From contig CM056379.1 in assembly GCA_029718625.1 (NCBI GenBank), forward strand, positions 65,003,626 through 65,067,625: 64,000 bases of DNA, in the 5' to 3' direction. Under the pieces are notes generated by a model. It worked only from the letters and a program-made list of their open reading frames with translations. It searched no databases and was not told the DNA's origin. This document shows positions 19,915-31,970 of this stretch, in pieces. Position 1 is the first letter of the stretch. Each line of letters begins with the position of its first letter. The translations under genes were made by a program, and so were the position numbers. The DNA comes from Synaphobranchus kaupii. Its lineage: Eukaryota > Chordata > Actinopteri > Anguilliformes > Synaphobranchidae.

Positions 19915-20040
19915 AGTACTTTATTGATCCCACAATGGGAAATTTCTTCTTCAATCGTTACACTCCAGTAATACACAGTAAATATAACACATGTACATTA
20001 TTACAGGGAAGCCAGACCAGAGAAGGGATCAACTATTCTT
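19915..20040 (-). mobile_element. LINE 3'-end fragment
   Basis: ACTTTATTGATCCCACAATG followed by GGAAAT resembles the reversed 3' end of fish Rex/RTE-like LINEs. Only about 125 bp; left and right limits are approximate and no coding sequence is present. Confidence 0.45.
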
Positions 20041-20968
20041 TTGTTAACCTCTTAATACCAAACGCCCCCTAGCGGTAACGCGGGCGTTACGGAAATTATT
20101 AAATTATACATTTCATTAATTTAATAATATATAATAAACTGCTCACCTCAATATTTTGATTAAATATCCTTAAGATATATCCATTCCTTCTGGGAAAGTG
20201 GTTTTTAAGCCCAAAACGTCGGGATAAAACTTTGTAAATAACGTTGGAAACTCGGACCTAATTCTCAAACATGTATTGCAGCTTGTCACACCATAAACAA
20301 TGTGCTGGTAAACTGTTCTGCTTAATTGTATTTCACAAAACGTTGGTTTGAAAAATCATTATACCTTTAGGCTTCAAGAAAAAATACTTTAAAACTTTCA
20401 TACGGCTGTACATTATTTTTTTCCAATTTTAAACCGACTTGTGCTTTTTTGCACTTGATTACGACTCGTTCGGCTGTGTTCACTTTGGCGTTGTGAAACT
20501 CAGCCAGTTTCTGGAGTACCAATCCCATGGCTTACTATATGTTAGCCAGAGTTGTTTTGAACTTGCTTGCAGAGATTTATGCAAAACCGTCGTCAATTGG
20601 GTGTATTTATTTGACTGATAGCACAATAGGCCTATCTGAAGTGGGAAAAACCGTCTTCCACCCGCCTCCACTCTGAGTATTATTTGCTTTCCATTGGGTT
20701 TTAAAACTGTCTGTCAAATATTCCAGGCAATAGCCAAGACTCTTATCTTTAAAACAAGCCCTCATTCAACACAATAGCCGTCGTAAAAAAAGGAAATCCT
20801 GCCCTGCGTATAAGGAAGTGCCAACCCACGCGTAATTATCGAACCAAGATGGCGCAGTGTTTTTACCTTGTAGCGTAGCTCGCTACATTCCGTTTAGCAA
20901 AGCACAATTAATTAGGTAAGTTACATTTTTTTACTTTAAAGTATTTTTGAGACAGTTTTTGTGTAGTT

Positions 20969-21108
20969 ATGTCGAGATTTTTGAGGCGTTTATCCGTGCA
21001 CCAAGTGCTAGACGAACTGGATAAGCCAGAAGATGTTTTTGCCGAGGGAGACTCATCCTGTCTCAGTGACGCTGAATCCACTGATGACCGAGATGATGTT
21101 GCTGACAT
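20969..21108 (+). CDS. Candidate first exon of a PGBD-type transposase (copy A)
   Basis: ATG at 20969 opens a 46-codon stretch starting MSRFLRRLSVHQVLDELDKP and followed by acidic, serine-rich sequence, the usual look of piggyBac (PGBD) N-termini. It ends at a consensus donor (CAT/GTAAGT, GT at 21109-21110); without splicing it would stop one codon later. Copy B (55693-55832) encodes the same peptide. Later exons were not found, so this would be a truncated gene. Family assignment is by resemblance and by the TTAA target. Confidence 0.5.
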
Positions 21109-21848
21109 GTAAGTTGTTTTATCATACTAACAGTGTTATGCTATAAACGCATTGAATTTCGCCATGGCAGGTAACGTCGTTAGGGCTGGTGGTATTACCG
21201 ATTTTTCGATATACCAGTGTGAATTCACGCAATGCCATGCGGGTTCGTAATTACATTGTCAACTGTATTTTATTGTTTTTCATACAATTAATATTACAAA
21301 TTGCACATTCCAACGGTATGATAAATAATTTATGAAGTAAACTTGAAGGGTGTATTGTCTGTGTTGACAAACTCGCACGTGTTACGTGGCGTTGCCAACA
21401 ACACAGATGTTTGTGGAAACGGTAAGTTTGGTGTAAGCATCGAAGGAAATGTGCAATTTAGCTGCAATGCGTGAATCCCTGTGTTTCTTCTGTGAAGCTA
21501 ACTAACCTTATATACTTATGCATAAAATCGGTCCCTCTCAGCTAAATTAATATAGATAGTATTACCTTTACAGTGGCAAGCTAGCAAGCAAAATTACAGG
21601 TAACAAGCAGCTAGCTATCTATTTGTGTCTGAGATGAGCTACTAAATCGATTTTTTTGAGTGTGAAATGGCTTCTGGAAGTGTTTAGTAAAGTCATTGTT
21701 CCACATGAGTAAATTGTTCTGTATGCAGTACAGAAGGCTGTGCAGGTAAACAAAATGGCAATTTATGCATGATATGAGGGAGAGAACATGATAACATGAG
21801 GGAGTACTTGTTTATTATTATTATTATTATTATTATTGTTGATTGTTG

Positions 21849-24573
21849 ATGGCGACTTTAACTGTCAGCATGAAGACTGGGGGTACAATACCAACACACC
21901 CAACGGAGAGAACCTGGCTGCTTGGGCAGCTAACAACTGCCTGGCCCTGTTATACGATCCAAAGGGTGCAGCCAGCTTTCTCTCCGGTCGCTGGAACACT
22001 GGGACGAATCCTGACGTGGCATTTGCGAGTGTCGGTGCAGACAACCAGCTCCCGGACAGACGTGTGCTCGGAAAGTTCCCGCGGTCCCAACATCGACCAT
22101 CGCTGATAACCGTGCCTAAACTCGTGGACTCTATCCCGAGTGAGCCGGTGAAGCGATGGAATTTCCGTAAGGCCAATTGGAAACGCTTCCGCCTCTTCAC
22201 TAACAAATCCACGTGGCGTCTCCCATCGCCTAATACCAACAACGTGGATGAGGCATACCGGGACTTCTGTGGCATGTTAGTGAAAGCGGCCAAGAAATCC
22301 ATCCCACGCGGACGTCGCAATAGCTACAAACCGTGCTGGGATGCGGAGTGCGAGAACCTCTACCGCGTTTTCCTTCGGGCTCCTGCCGGAACCGAGTCAA
22401 ACAGGGCTGCTACAGCCCTGTTGTTAAGACTCGGCCGGAGGAGACAAGAGCGCTGGGAGGAGGCTGTCAATTCCATCGACTTCTCGCACTCCAGCCGCAA
22501 GGCATGGAGTATCCTGAACAACCTCACTGGCAGGTCAAGACACTCCCCTCGTCACTGCCCCATTTCTGCAAATAAAATCGCATCACAATTTGTGAAAAAT
22601 GGGGTATACGAGGGTAAAGACCGCGAGTCATCACGACTCGTGGCAAAAGAAGTGTCTGACCTCTGGAGGGCCCCAACATCTAGCAGCGATAACATCTCCG
22701 GTGAATTCACACCGGAGGAGTTCGCTGCCGCCCTCCAGCACCTAAAGCCAGGAAAAGCTCCGGGCCCTGATTCCATCTGCCCGGAGCTTATACTCCATGC
22801 CGCACCTGCCCTGAAGTCCTGGTTAAGAGCTTTCCTCTCTTCCTGCTTGCGCCAACTCAAGATCCCCAAAATCTGGAGAAGAGCCCTAGTTGTCGCGATC
22901 CCTAAGCCGAATAAGCCTGAAGGGGATCCTAAGAGCTACCGTCCCATCTCCTTGCTCTGCATCCCCTTCAAGATCCTCGAGCGTCTTATCTACGCCCGCG
23001 TCGAACCGATCGTCGACCCACTGCTCCCTCGGGAGCAGGCCAGGTTCCGACGCGGGAGATCGACCGTAGACCAAGTCACTTTGATGACTCAAGACATCGA
23101 GGACAGCTTTTCGTTCAAGAAGAAGGCCGGAGCCGTTTTTGTCGATCTGACGGCTGCCTATGATACCGTATGGCACCGCGGCCTCACCTGCAAGCTGCTC
23201 CACCTGCTGCCGGACAGGCACATGGTCAGTATGATCCTGGAGTTTGTCCGAAATCGCAGCTTTAACCTTACCACCGGTAGCGGACAGCAAAGCAGGTTAC
23301 GACGCCTCAAGAACGGCGTCCCCCAGGGATCTGTCCTGGCCCCCCTCCTCTATAATATCTACACTTATGACTTGCCTGATACAGTCTCGCGGAAGTATGC
23401 CTACGCGGATGACCTCGCGTTGGTGTACTCCGCTGGAGACTGGCAGTCATTGGAGGGGACTTTGAGCCAAGACATGCAGACACTAGTGGCATACCTCTGG
23501 AAATGGAGGTTGAAGCTCAGCGAGGCAAAGACGGTGTCGGCGGCCTTCCATCTTAACAACAGGGAGGCTAAACGTGAGCTCCGAATATATATTGGCGGAA
23601 CACCCCTGCCATGCTGTGCTGAGCCAATCTACCTCGGCGTGACATTGGACAGGTCGCTCACGTTTCGCCGACACCTTGAGTCACTGCGCAAGAAGTTAAC
23701 ATCTCGTGTGGCATTGATGAGACGACTAGTCGGGTCAGGCTGGGGCGCCAACGCAAGAACATTGCGTACGGCAGCCCTGGCCCTTGTTTACTCGACTAGT
23801 GAGTACTGCGCACCGGTATGGTGTCGCAGTGCCCACACCCGCCTCATCGATACGCCTATCAACGAAGCCTTGCGCATCGTGACAGGATGCCTGCGTCCCA
23901 CTCCCGTGGACAATCTTCCCATTCTTGCAGGCATCCAGCCCGCTGGGCTTCGCCGCGCGGGAGCCACAGCACGTCTCGCGTGCCGGGCCATGGAGCCAAA
24001 CCATCTGCTCCACGAAAGGCTCGCTGTAATTACTGAGCCTCCCCGGCGCCTTAAGTCGAGACACCCATTTGTGCCTGCCGCACAGGAATTCCTGCAGCAA
24101 TGCAGTGATCTTAACATCAGTGCGGCACGGTGGGCGGATTACATCTGGAGCACGGAGTGGGAGGAGAACACCTCTAGACTCTGTGACTTCATCCCAGACG
24201 TCGGTTTTCCCCCTATTGGGGTGGACCTGCCTAGACTGGCATGGGTGAGGCTTAACCGCCTCCGGACCGGCGTTGGGCGCTTCCGCTCATCGATGCACAG
24301 ATGGGGCTTGGCTTCTTGCGCAGCGTGCGAGTGTGGCGCGGAGGAACAAACCGCAGACCATGTCATCCTGGACTGCCCGATTTATCGGGCACCCAATGGG
24401 ATGCATGGTCTGTCGGTTCTGGATGATGACACGGTGACGTGGCTACTGGAGGTGTGCCCTGAAATATAGTCCGGGTGAACCCCCCCCCAGGCTCGGGGTG
24501 GTAAAAGGATAGCCCCTCGGCCCCGAGCCTGGGGATGTGGGACAAAAAAGATCCTACCCAAACGAAGAAGAAG
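21849..24573 (+). mobile_element. I/jockey-like non-LTR retrotransposon, 5'-truncated
   Basis: Flanked by the perfect 14-bp duplication ATTGTTGATTGTTG (21835-21848 and 24574-24587); the empty site is seen in copy B of the piggyBac-like element. It begins inside the endonuclease and ends with a short GAA repeat tail after a roughly 100-bp GC-rich 3' UTR. Target-primed insertion is evident from the variable 5' truncation, the simple 3' tail and the long duplication. Confidence 0.93.
21850..24469 (+). CDS. LINE ORF2: endonuclease C-terminal part, reverse transcriptase, Cys-rich end
   Basis: Open for about 873 codons with no stop or frameshift. The APE-type endonuclease survives only from its GDFN motif; the SDH motif near its end reads SQH, losing a catalytic Asp. 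Counting from the TTG codon at 21836 in the flank: LKPGKAPGPDS at about 303-313, RPISLL 369-374, FVDLTAAYDTVW 435-446, NGVPQGSVLAP 493-503, YADD 523-526. Near the C-terminus lies a CxCG...H...C knuckle (CECGAEEQTADHVILDCP), typical of I, jockey and Nimb lineages. No RNase H domain was recognised. There is no start codon of its own, so it could be translated only by fusion. Clade placement between I/Nimb and jockey is uncertain. Confidence 0.88.
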
Positions 24574-25069
24574 ATTGTTGATTGTTGTTGTATAAGGGGG
24601 ACTAATGGGTATATCAACATGGTGGACAATTCCATGGACAGGGTTAGTGGGGTTTGTAATGATGCAGATTGCTCTCCTGAGGGAATGTGTAGTCTAAATG
24701 GCTTCTGTATGAATGGTTAAATAATCTCTCCTCACCCTCCACCCCCATGTTTTGATCCTTTGCCTTTTTTTTTAATTTTTTTTTTAGCTTTTTGGACCCT
24801 GCCATTTTGTACTTTCTTTGTGTAAATATGGTAACTTCAGCAATTAGAGGGCAAGGATCTTTTTATTTGTTACAGCAGGGGTGTTTTTATTTTTTATCTA
24901 GGAAACTGGTGGACTTTTGATTTTTTATCCACTGCACGTTTAGTAGTACACCTTAGTGCACTTGTATATAGTTGATATATGTTTGTCATGTATAAAGTTT
25001 TGCCTCCTAAAACCCAACCCCAACGTCCCTGTCATAGGAGGTGGCAACAGAATAAAGGACAGGACTGGC

Positions 25070-26713
25070 TGTAATGGGGTGTGACGTGTGAGGTGGGAGG
25101 AGCCAAACGCAGCAAGGGGAATCATTAAGCCCTTAGGCCACTAAGGCGGGATACCCCGCAGATAAGGGAAGGAGACAAAACAGGGAACACAAACACCACA
25201 GCTACAGACCGGCTCACCGATAACCGAGCCAGAAATAACACGCCCAGTCTCGATAACGAGACGCATACGAACAGGCGAGTAGCACAATGGCACAAACACA
25301 CACAACAAATAAACACAGAAAACTAATACCAATAGGTATAGGAGGAGGCGAAGGAACAGAGATAACGTTCCGAGGCTAACAGGTTAGCAGTCACACACAA
25401 ACATGTCCACAACATCACCCGGTCTCCCGAAGAGACGAATTGCGCCGAAGGGCGAACAGAACCAAGTTCCGAACCGAATCGCCCACATCTCCTATAACGG
25501 AGAAGGAAAGCACAAAAGATGAAAGGACAGCAGCACCGAAATCCATCGGCTAACTGACTACTAAGCAAAAGCCCTGCCTCTCAGACAGGAGAAATGTAAC
25601 GAGGCGAACAGGAACAGAGACTTAACGTTCCAAGGCTACTTAAATAAGTTCGCAGTCCAATGCAGCAAACATACCTGGGTAAACACCCGATCTCCCATGA
25701 GAGAAACATTTTACAGGTGAGCCGACGGAGCACCGTCGTCCCAAAACTTACTAACCAAAGGACACCGCGAACTTACATAAACACACGCCCTAGCCTCTTA
25801 GTAAGAGGAAATGTAACGAGGCAAACAGGAACAGTGACTTAACGTTCCATGGCTACTTAAATAAGTTCGCAGTCTAATGCAGCAAACATACCTGGGTAAA
25901 CACCCGATCTCTATGAGAAACATTTTACAGGTGAGCCGACGGAGTACCGTCGTCCCAAAACTTACTACCCAAAAGACACAGCGAACTTACATAAACACAC
26001 GCCCTAGCCTCTTAGTAAGGTGAAATGTAACGATAACCCCGACTCACAACAAAGGGGAATGTAACCCATGAGAAGGAGACAAAACAGGGAATAAACGTAC
26101 CAAGCTACTAACTGGCTTATAGTAACCCGGAAATCAGTAGAAGCTAACACGCCAGGTCTCTCTATAAGAAAACCATTTAACCGGCGAAAAGGGACAAAGA
26201 ACAGCTACTCTACACTTCTAAGAGCTAAGCAACCCAGCCGAAGCGAAACGCCAGATCTCATATGAGACGACATGCACCGAGAGGCGAACAGAACACAGTT
26301 CCGACCATCGCCCAAATCTCCATACACGGAGGAAAACGCACACAGGCGAACTAGAGCAGAGATTTTACAGTCCCAAACTTCTACGAGATAATCCACTACA
26401 AAGCCAGCAAGAAATAAGCCCTGCGAGTAGCCACAAATGGTACGAGAACTCACAGCCAACGAGAACTCACAGCCAACAAAAACACCACAGTACGTAACAA
26501 TAAACAAACAAGTAACAATTAATGTCGAAGCCCCGAATGAAGGGAACGGTAGGCTTATATACATCTCAGGTGACCACGCAACAGGTGTAAAAGCTTAACC
26601 AGAAACTCCCCCAACTCAGCAGGGCGGAGCAAGCATCTACCAACAGGGCAGCGCCCTCGCGTGGCCACCAAGGAAAACGACCGCATGGGGCAACAGGGTC
26701 CAAAACCATGACA
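25070..26713 (-). repeat. Solo LTR, Gypsy family, 1644 bp
   Basis: Plus-strand borders TGTAATGG ... CCATGACA with the 5-bp duplication CTGGC (25065-25069 and 26714-26718). Copy B of the host element has a single uninterrupted CTGGC here. No internal coding region, so it is a recombined solo LTR. The minus-strand start TGTCATGGTTTTGG and a following GCGAGGGCGC block match the LTRs at 29948 and 58557, giving the minus orientation. Confidence 0.9.
25591..26021 (-). repeat. 217-bp tandem duplication inside the solo LTR
   Basis: Units begin GAAATGTAACGAGGC at 25591 and 25808; the second is 214 bp, and a third copy starts at 26022 but diverges after GAAATGTAACGA. The units differ by scattered substitutions and small indels. 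Confidence 0.85.
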
Positions 26714-27455
26714 CTGGCAAGCAGTAATGTATAGGGAAGTTTCATACTATTCCCATTATTCATTTGAAAACCTGTTTGCACATTCCTGGACTCATTTCTG
26801 GCTAATGGGGCTCTGGTGAAATACACAAGATTCACTGTGCTGCTACATGGGTTTTGACAGCTTTTTTGTAACCTTGGGTAGTTAGTTGTGTAATATGAAG
26901 AGCACCAAGAACACGTCTAAAAATGAACTTTTATTGCCAATATTGACAAATTATCTCATTGTATTGTAAAAACCTAAAAAATAAATCATATTGAGACCTT
27001 TCTGGAACATTGCCATTTTTGGCATATTTGGCACCATTTGGCACCATTTGGATAACGAAAAAGGTTCACCTGAAAAAAACCCTGTAAAATTTGAATGGTT
27101 TGAGATATTGACACCAGATTGTTACCAGAGGTAGGCAGCATATTGATGAATCAGATAGAGGAGTCATTTCCTCCATAGCATTTGTAGCTCCCCAGGTAAA
27201 AATTCTTAAACTTGAATGTAGGTACCCATTTTTTTGTTTTTTTATATTTTCTGTACATAAATTGTTGTAGTTAAGTATCAAAAACTGGATTTCTATGAGT
27301 TCTCACTGCTTAGTCGTAATACTGCAGTGTCTGCTTTAATAAAAGCCATGAACCATATTTGTACCATTTATAGTTTTTGAGATACCCACCTTTGTTTGTC
27401 ACTAGTGAAAACAGGCAAAAATTGGCCTATTTTGCCCTCGGTAGGAAGAGGTTAA

Positions 27456-29116
27456 AGTGGACAGTGATACAATTTGCAGCAGGTTGTGCATCTGTCAAGT
27501 TGTAAATTTGAATTTCCCTGTAGAATGGAATGATGCATCTGTAAAAAAAAAAGAAACATAACAGAATAAGTACAATAACTTAACACGTTCGTACAAATAA
27601 TGATTGCCAATAATAACATTACATGTTGGCTATCTGTTACATACATAACGTTAACGTTACATTAGCAACACACATAAAACTGACGTAAATTTTAGTGCTA
27701 ATGTTTGTAAAACAAACAATATATAAAGTATGTCATTACTTAACTGCCATTGGACAAACACTAATGGTTAGAAAGCTAGTTACTACTTAACGTTAGCTTA
27801 CGTTAGCTAGTTACGTTACAAAAACATTACGATTCATGACTTATCACGATTGCAAACGTTTGCTGCGCTACAAATGAACAGCAATGGAAAAAAAAACATA
27901 CAAGTTGGTCACATTAGTGTTAATTTGCTAACGTGAGCTATCTAGCCAACTCCTAGTATTAAGTTGTTGTCTGCTGCTTAACGTTAACGTTATTGGTTTC
28001 AACATAACATTGACATCATTTACCTTGGTGGGAGTTGTCGGCTCGTTGAAATCCACTTATTACGAACAGAACAAATTTGCATCGACAAAAGGTGATGTGT
28101 CCGGCTCATTTGTTGTGTTCGCAAACAGAATGGGGAAGTAACGAAAAGGTCCATGCATGTGGTCGGAAGTGACGCCAGGGCACATGACGCAACTTCCAGG
28201 TCCATGCTCAGGCCCCGAGGGGCCTGGTGGTGGACGTGGGGCTTAGCGGTGGATGTCTGCAGGAAGACTCTATTGACTTTTCCAACAGAATTTACTCAGA
28301 CACCAGACAGGAAATGACGAAACGAAGCTAGCTAACACATGTCAATGGTGAATGTAACCTATTTGCAACGAAATAAACCAGTAAGCAAAATAAGCAAGAT
28401 AATCTATATCGATTGATTGATTGATGGTTTTTGATTAGCATTTGGGTTAATAAATAAGGATATTTTAATCGATTCTCCATGCATGTGTTATTTTAAATGA
28501 AAACGTGAGCTGTCATTAGCTTAGCTATCAGGCTGGCGCTTGCTAGCTACAGTGAATCAATACAGTAGCTACACAATTGACAATGCGTATGCTATCCTTT
28601 AGCTTTGCCCAACTGTTTGCTGCCACTGAATATTGAACATTTCTTTGCATTGTATAGTTGGCTATAGTATAACGTTAGCGTACTTGAGCCAACGTTAAAT
28701 GGAACTAAAGTGAGTTAGCTAGGCTAAATTATGTGTCTAGCTCTGTTGTTTTTATAGCCTAAAAGTTTTTATGTTGACGTGCGGTCATTTGCCCACTGTA
28801 AACTCCGGGGTCCAGTCCATTCGTGCACCACGAGCTAGCCTAATTTCAGCTAGGTTGTTCACATACTTCTGACTAAATTCTCTTTAGAATAGTTTAATTT
28901 ATTCTCCCTGAACTTTTTCAAGCTCCATTTTCTTGTTTATATCCGTGTACCCATCCAGGGCAACGATATTTTAGTACCAGGTGCTCTCTCACATTGCGAC
29001 AGAATGACTGACTCAATACGACATATTCAATAGTGTGGAACGAGTGACACTAGGGGGCACAATCCGACTGTCGCTTGCATAGTCGTATTCAGTGGAAAGG
29101 TAGCTTAAGATATGTG
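27456..29116. other. Non-repetitive-looking DNA, no gene seen
   Basis: AT-rich sequence with many CGTTA/TTAACG words. A more GC-rich stretch at about 28160-28260 (GGCCCCGAGGGGCC within it) is the only promoter-like part. No splice-consistent coding frame was recognised on either strand. Confidence 0.5.
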
Positions 29117-29402
29117 GGGTGCGTCCCAATACTCGAAAAATGAATCCTCCTTTCCTCCACTACCACCTCCTCTCCTCCGTGCGTTGGAAACCGATCTTTG
29201 TGTTTTAATCTAATGTTGCGGATTAGCCTATATATTAATGGTTACATATTAATTTATATCTCCACTCAAACCGCAAAGTCAGATAAACTGTACAGGCAAA
29301 TTTGTACTTGAAACGTTCCGCCAGTTTTGCATACGTCCGGGTAGGAGACGAGTGGTAGTGGGGGAGTGGACGAGAGGAGGGAAGAATATTGAGACACAGC
29401 CA
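29117..29402. mobile_element. Imperfect palindromic MITE
   Basis: Left arm GGGTGCGTCCCAATACTCG and a right arm whose inverse reads GGCTGTGTCTCAATATTC, each followed by a TCCTCC-rich stretch. Arms are about 60-70 bp with mismatches. Target duplication not resolved. Confidence 0.6.
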
Positions 29403-29947
29403 TGCTCCACCAGTAGGGCCTATTCTTATTTTTAGCACTTATCCTGCACCATAAACGTCAACGTAAAAGGCTAAGCCAGTGACTAATAAGAAAGAAGTCT
29501 TTTGGGGACGTTAATTGCTCCCCTACGGTCATGGTTGAGTCCGTCCTTTGATCATTGATATTAGAAACTACCCCGGTTTTCCCACCCACGCCAATAATGC
29601 AATATTCAACTTTCAAAAGACAAACGGTAAATCAGAAAATTAGAAAAATGAAAATTGAAATATTGAATCCAATCTTCTATTTTTCAGTTTGAGATATATG
29701 CATCAGGAAATCAAATAGATAAACGTTACACGGACCGCCCACCATTCAGGGTCCAACTTGGGATATTTATACGTTCTGAAATATCACAAAATGTTAAATC
29801 ATCTCATAATATCATGCAGAGAATCTCACTTTGTTGCATTCTATTTTGAAGTGAGAGTTATCAGATCAGAAATCGTTATCAGATCGTTATCTCTCCAGAT
29901 TTTATCTTGTCTTCTACAGCAGTGAGAGCACTCTCTAAGCTTCACAA
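29403..29947. other. Flanking DNA without recognised gene
   Basis: AT-rich unique-looking sequence before the Gypsy element. Nothing coding or repetitive was recognised apart from short direct repeats (ATCAGATC near 29860-29890). Confidence 0.5.
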
Positions 29948-30733
29948 TGTTATGGTTTTGGCAGCCTCTTTTTCTCTCTGCGTTCATTCGCCTTCGGAGC
30001 AGCGCGAGGGCGCTCTTGTCTTACTTTTCTGTTCTGCTCCGGGTTTTCATTCTGTCTCGGGAAGCAGTCCTCACACCTGTTTCAGGTTATCTGCCGGCTA
30101 TTTAAGCTCCGTACTTCCTTCTTCCGCTGCTTCTGTATTGTATTTCACTGCTACACAGAGCTGGTATGGTATAGGACTTAGGCACCTAAGGAGACCACTT
30201 TGCTCCAAAGTATTATTTTTGGAGTAATGCGGGACTTGCCTTTTGTGCATTTAGATTTTAGGATTCTTTCCTTGCTATCTGCATTTCTGTCCCTCGTTTT
30301 GGTTTTCCTTTCTCGTTTCGCCGAGACAGTCTTGTCTTTGCCGTTTTTCTGTTTACTCCTCTCTTATCTGCTTTCTTCATTGTGAGCGAGAGGTGTTTTC
30401 TGTTTTATTTTATCTTTGTCCTACTCGAGCCTTCGAGTCTAATTCGCCCAGTTCTGGGTCGCTTTAATTTAATTTCTTTTACCTCTCTTTTGTGTTCTCT
30501 CTTATTGAGGGTGAGAGGTTCCTCCTTCTCTCTTTTCTGCTCAGCTTTGAGCCTTCCGCCCTGTTTTACTGGGTTGATTTTTGTTGGCGCCTCGCCGGGA
30601 GTTTTGTCCCTTTTCCTTATTTCTTCCTCTGATTTCACGGAACCTTCCCTTCTTTTGGTTGTCTATTATATAGATAGCTTTTAGATTCCTTCTCTGTCGT
30701 GTCTGGTCCTCCGAACCTGACTTTCCCCTCAGA
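29948..30733 (+). repeat. 5' LTR of the Gypsy element
   Basis: 786 bp, TG start, end CCCCTCAGA where the 3' copy has CCCCTCACA. T-rich U5-like half. Open frames within it (for example 30382-30684) are low-complexity and not genes. Confidence 0.85.
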
Positions 30734-30749
30734 GAATACAGAAGCCTGC

Positions 30750-31133
30750 ATGGAGGGATTAGCGACACTGCAGGTAACTGAACAGACGCTGGCTGCCCAG
30801 TCCTCTGCCTGGTCCTCTCATGAGGAGGGCATTCTTGCCCTCCAGGACAGGCAGCAGGCTATGCACGCTCAGCAAGAATTATTGATGAAGCAGTTGCGCT
30901 ATCAGGGAGACTGTCTGCGGGAATTGATGGACAGTCTCCATGCACTGACTCTCACTACTGCCTTTCCAGTCACACAAGCACCAGTTAAACCCGTCCCATT
31001 ACCCACTCCACTTAGGGAGCCTAAGCTCCATCTTCCGCTCCGTTATGGGGGGGAGTCGGGAAAGTGCTGGGCTTTTTTAACTCAGTGTGTGATTTTTTTT
31101 TTTAAGGCTCAGCCGTCTCGGTTTGCTACCTAG
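30750..31133 (+). pseudogene. gag: Gypsy gag fragment
   Basis: Frame starting MEGLATLQVTEQTLAAQSSA, with a Gln-rich helical region, a proline linker and then a capsid start with PLRYGGESGKCWAFLTQC, the form seen in fish Sushi/Barthez-type Gags. It ends at TAG after a T-rich run (31088-31106) that has probably shifted the frame. Capsid continuation is recognisable only in fragments up to about 31560, in other frames. Confidence 0.7.
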
Positions 31134-31970
31134 GATTACCAGGTAGCGTTTATTTTATCACTTTTAACCGGCACTGCTCTGGCTTGGGCAGGCCCCCTAA
31201 TTCAGGCCAATGCCCCTGTTATGGTTGACTCGAAGAGCTTGATGGATGAGATGGAGTTAGTGTTTGATCATGACGTTTCCGGTCAGGAGTCCGCCATGAA
31301 ACTAACCCGTCTCCGCCAGGGCACTGACACAGTGGCGGCATTTTTCATCACATTTTGAGCACTGGCAGGGGAGACTGGGTGGCCCGATGGACCGCTTAAG
31401 GCATTATTTCTTAATGCGTTGTCCGACCCCATTAAGCTCGAGCCACTCGCCACGTTTGGTGCCCTGGTCAACATGGCTATTCGAGTCGACAACTGTATTG
31501 GAGCATGAGCGGGAGCGCCGTTCCCCTCCTGTTCGGCACCCTTCCTCATCATCGGTAGAACCATTAGCCTGTCCTTCCACCTACTTTTCCTCTAATCGGG
31601 AGGAGCCTATGCGGGTGGTTGGGTCTTCTACGTATGTCACGGGTCCTCTACGTATGTCCACTTCCTATCTGGGTCACTCTGAGAGCATAACATTTTTTTT
31701 AGTCGATTCCTCAGCTTATCCGCTCATCTTGGGACACTTGTGGTTGGTTCTACACGGTCCTCATATTAATTGGGGTGGTGACAGGGGCGTTATTCACCAG
31801 TAGGGGCCTCCTAATGACAGTGAAAATCCCACTGTCATTTTCCTATTAGCACCTCTACGGGGGGCATCAGTGACTATTCTGAGCTCTGCTCCGGCAGTGA
31901 TCTGGAGGAGGCGGAGTTTCCTTCTGATCAGGATAGCCCGGTTTCACTCTCTGAGAATAAAGAAGAGAGC

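Larger units (their letters stand above)
20048..27451 (+). mobile_element. piggyBac-like element, copy A, with two nested insertions
   Basis: Left end CCTCTTAATACC and right end inverse CCTCTTCCTACC, flanked by TTAA (20044-20047 and 27452-27455), the target of piggyBac-type transposases. Non-nested parts align closely along their length with copy B (54762-57780). Copy A is larger because it holds a LINE (21849-24573) and a solo LTR (25070-26713), both absent from B. It keeps a candidate first exon (20969-21108) but no DDD catalytic domain was found, so it is non-autonomous. A short frame at 24601-24720, also present in copy B, contains a VDNSMDR stretch and four cysteines and may be a remnant of transposase; that is speculative. 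Confidence 0.85.

Noticed and set aside
19661..19954. 97-aa minus-strand ORF
   Set aside because: Runs across the right arm of the TA-site MITE (19507-19755) and a LINE tail; no coding character.
21836..21849. True start of the LINE ORF2
   Set aside because: This is the target-site duplication of the host element read in frame by chance; the LINE begins at 21849 in mid-endonuclease.
30382..30684. 100-codon ORF rich in Leu, Ser and Phe
   Set aside because: Falls wholly in the T-rich half of the 5' LTR; hydrophobicity reflects base composition.
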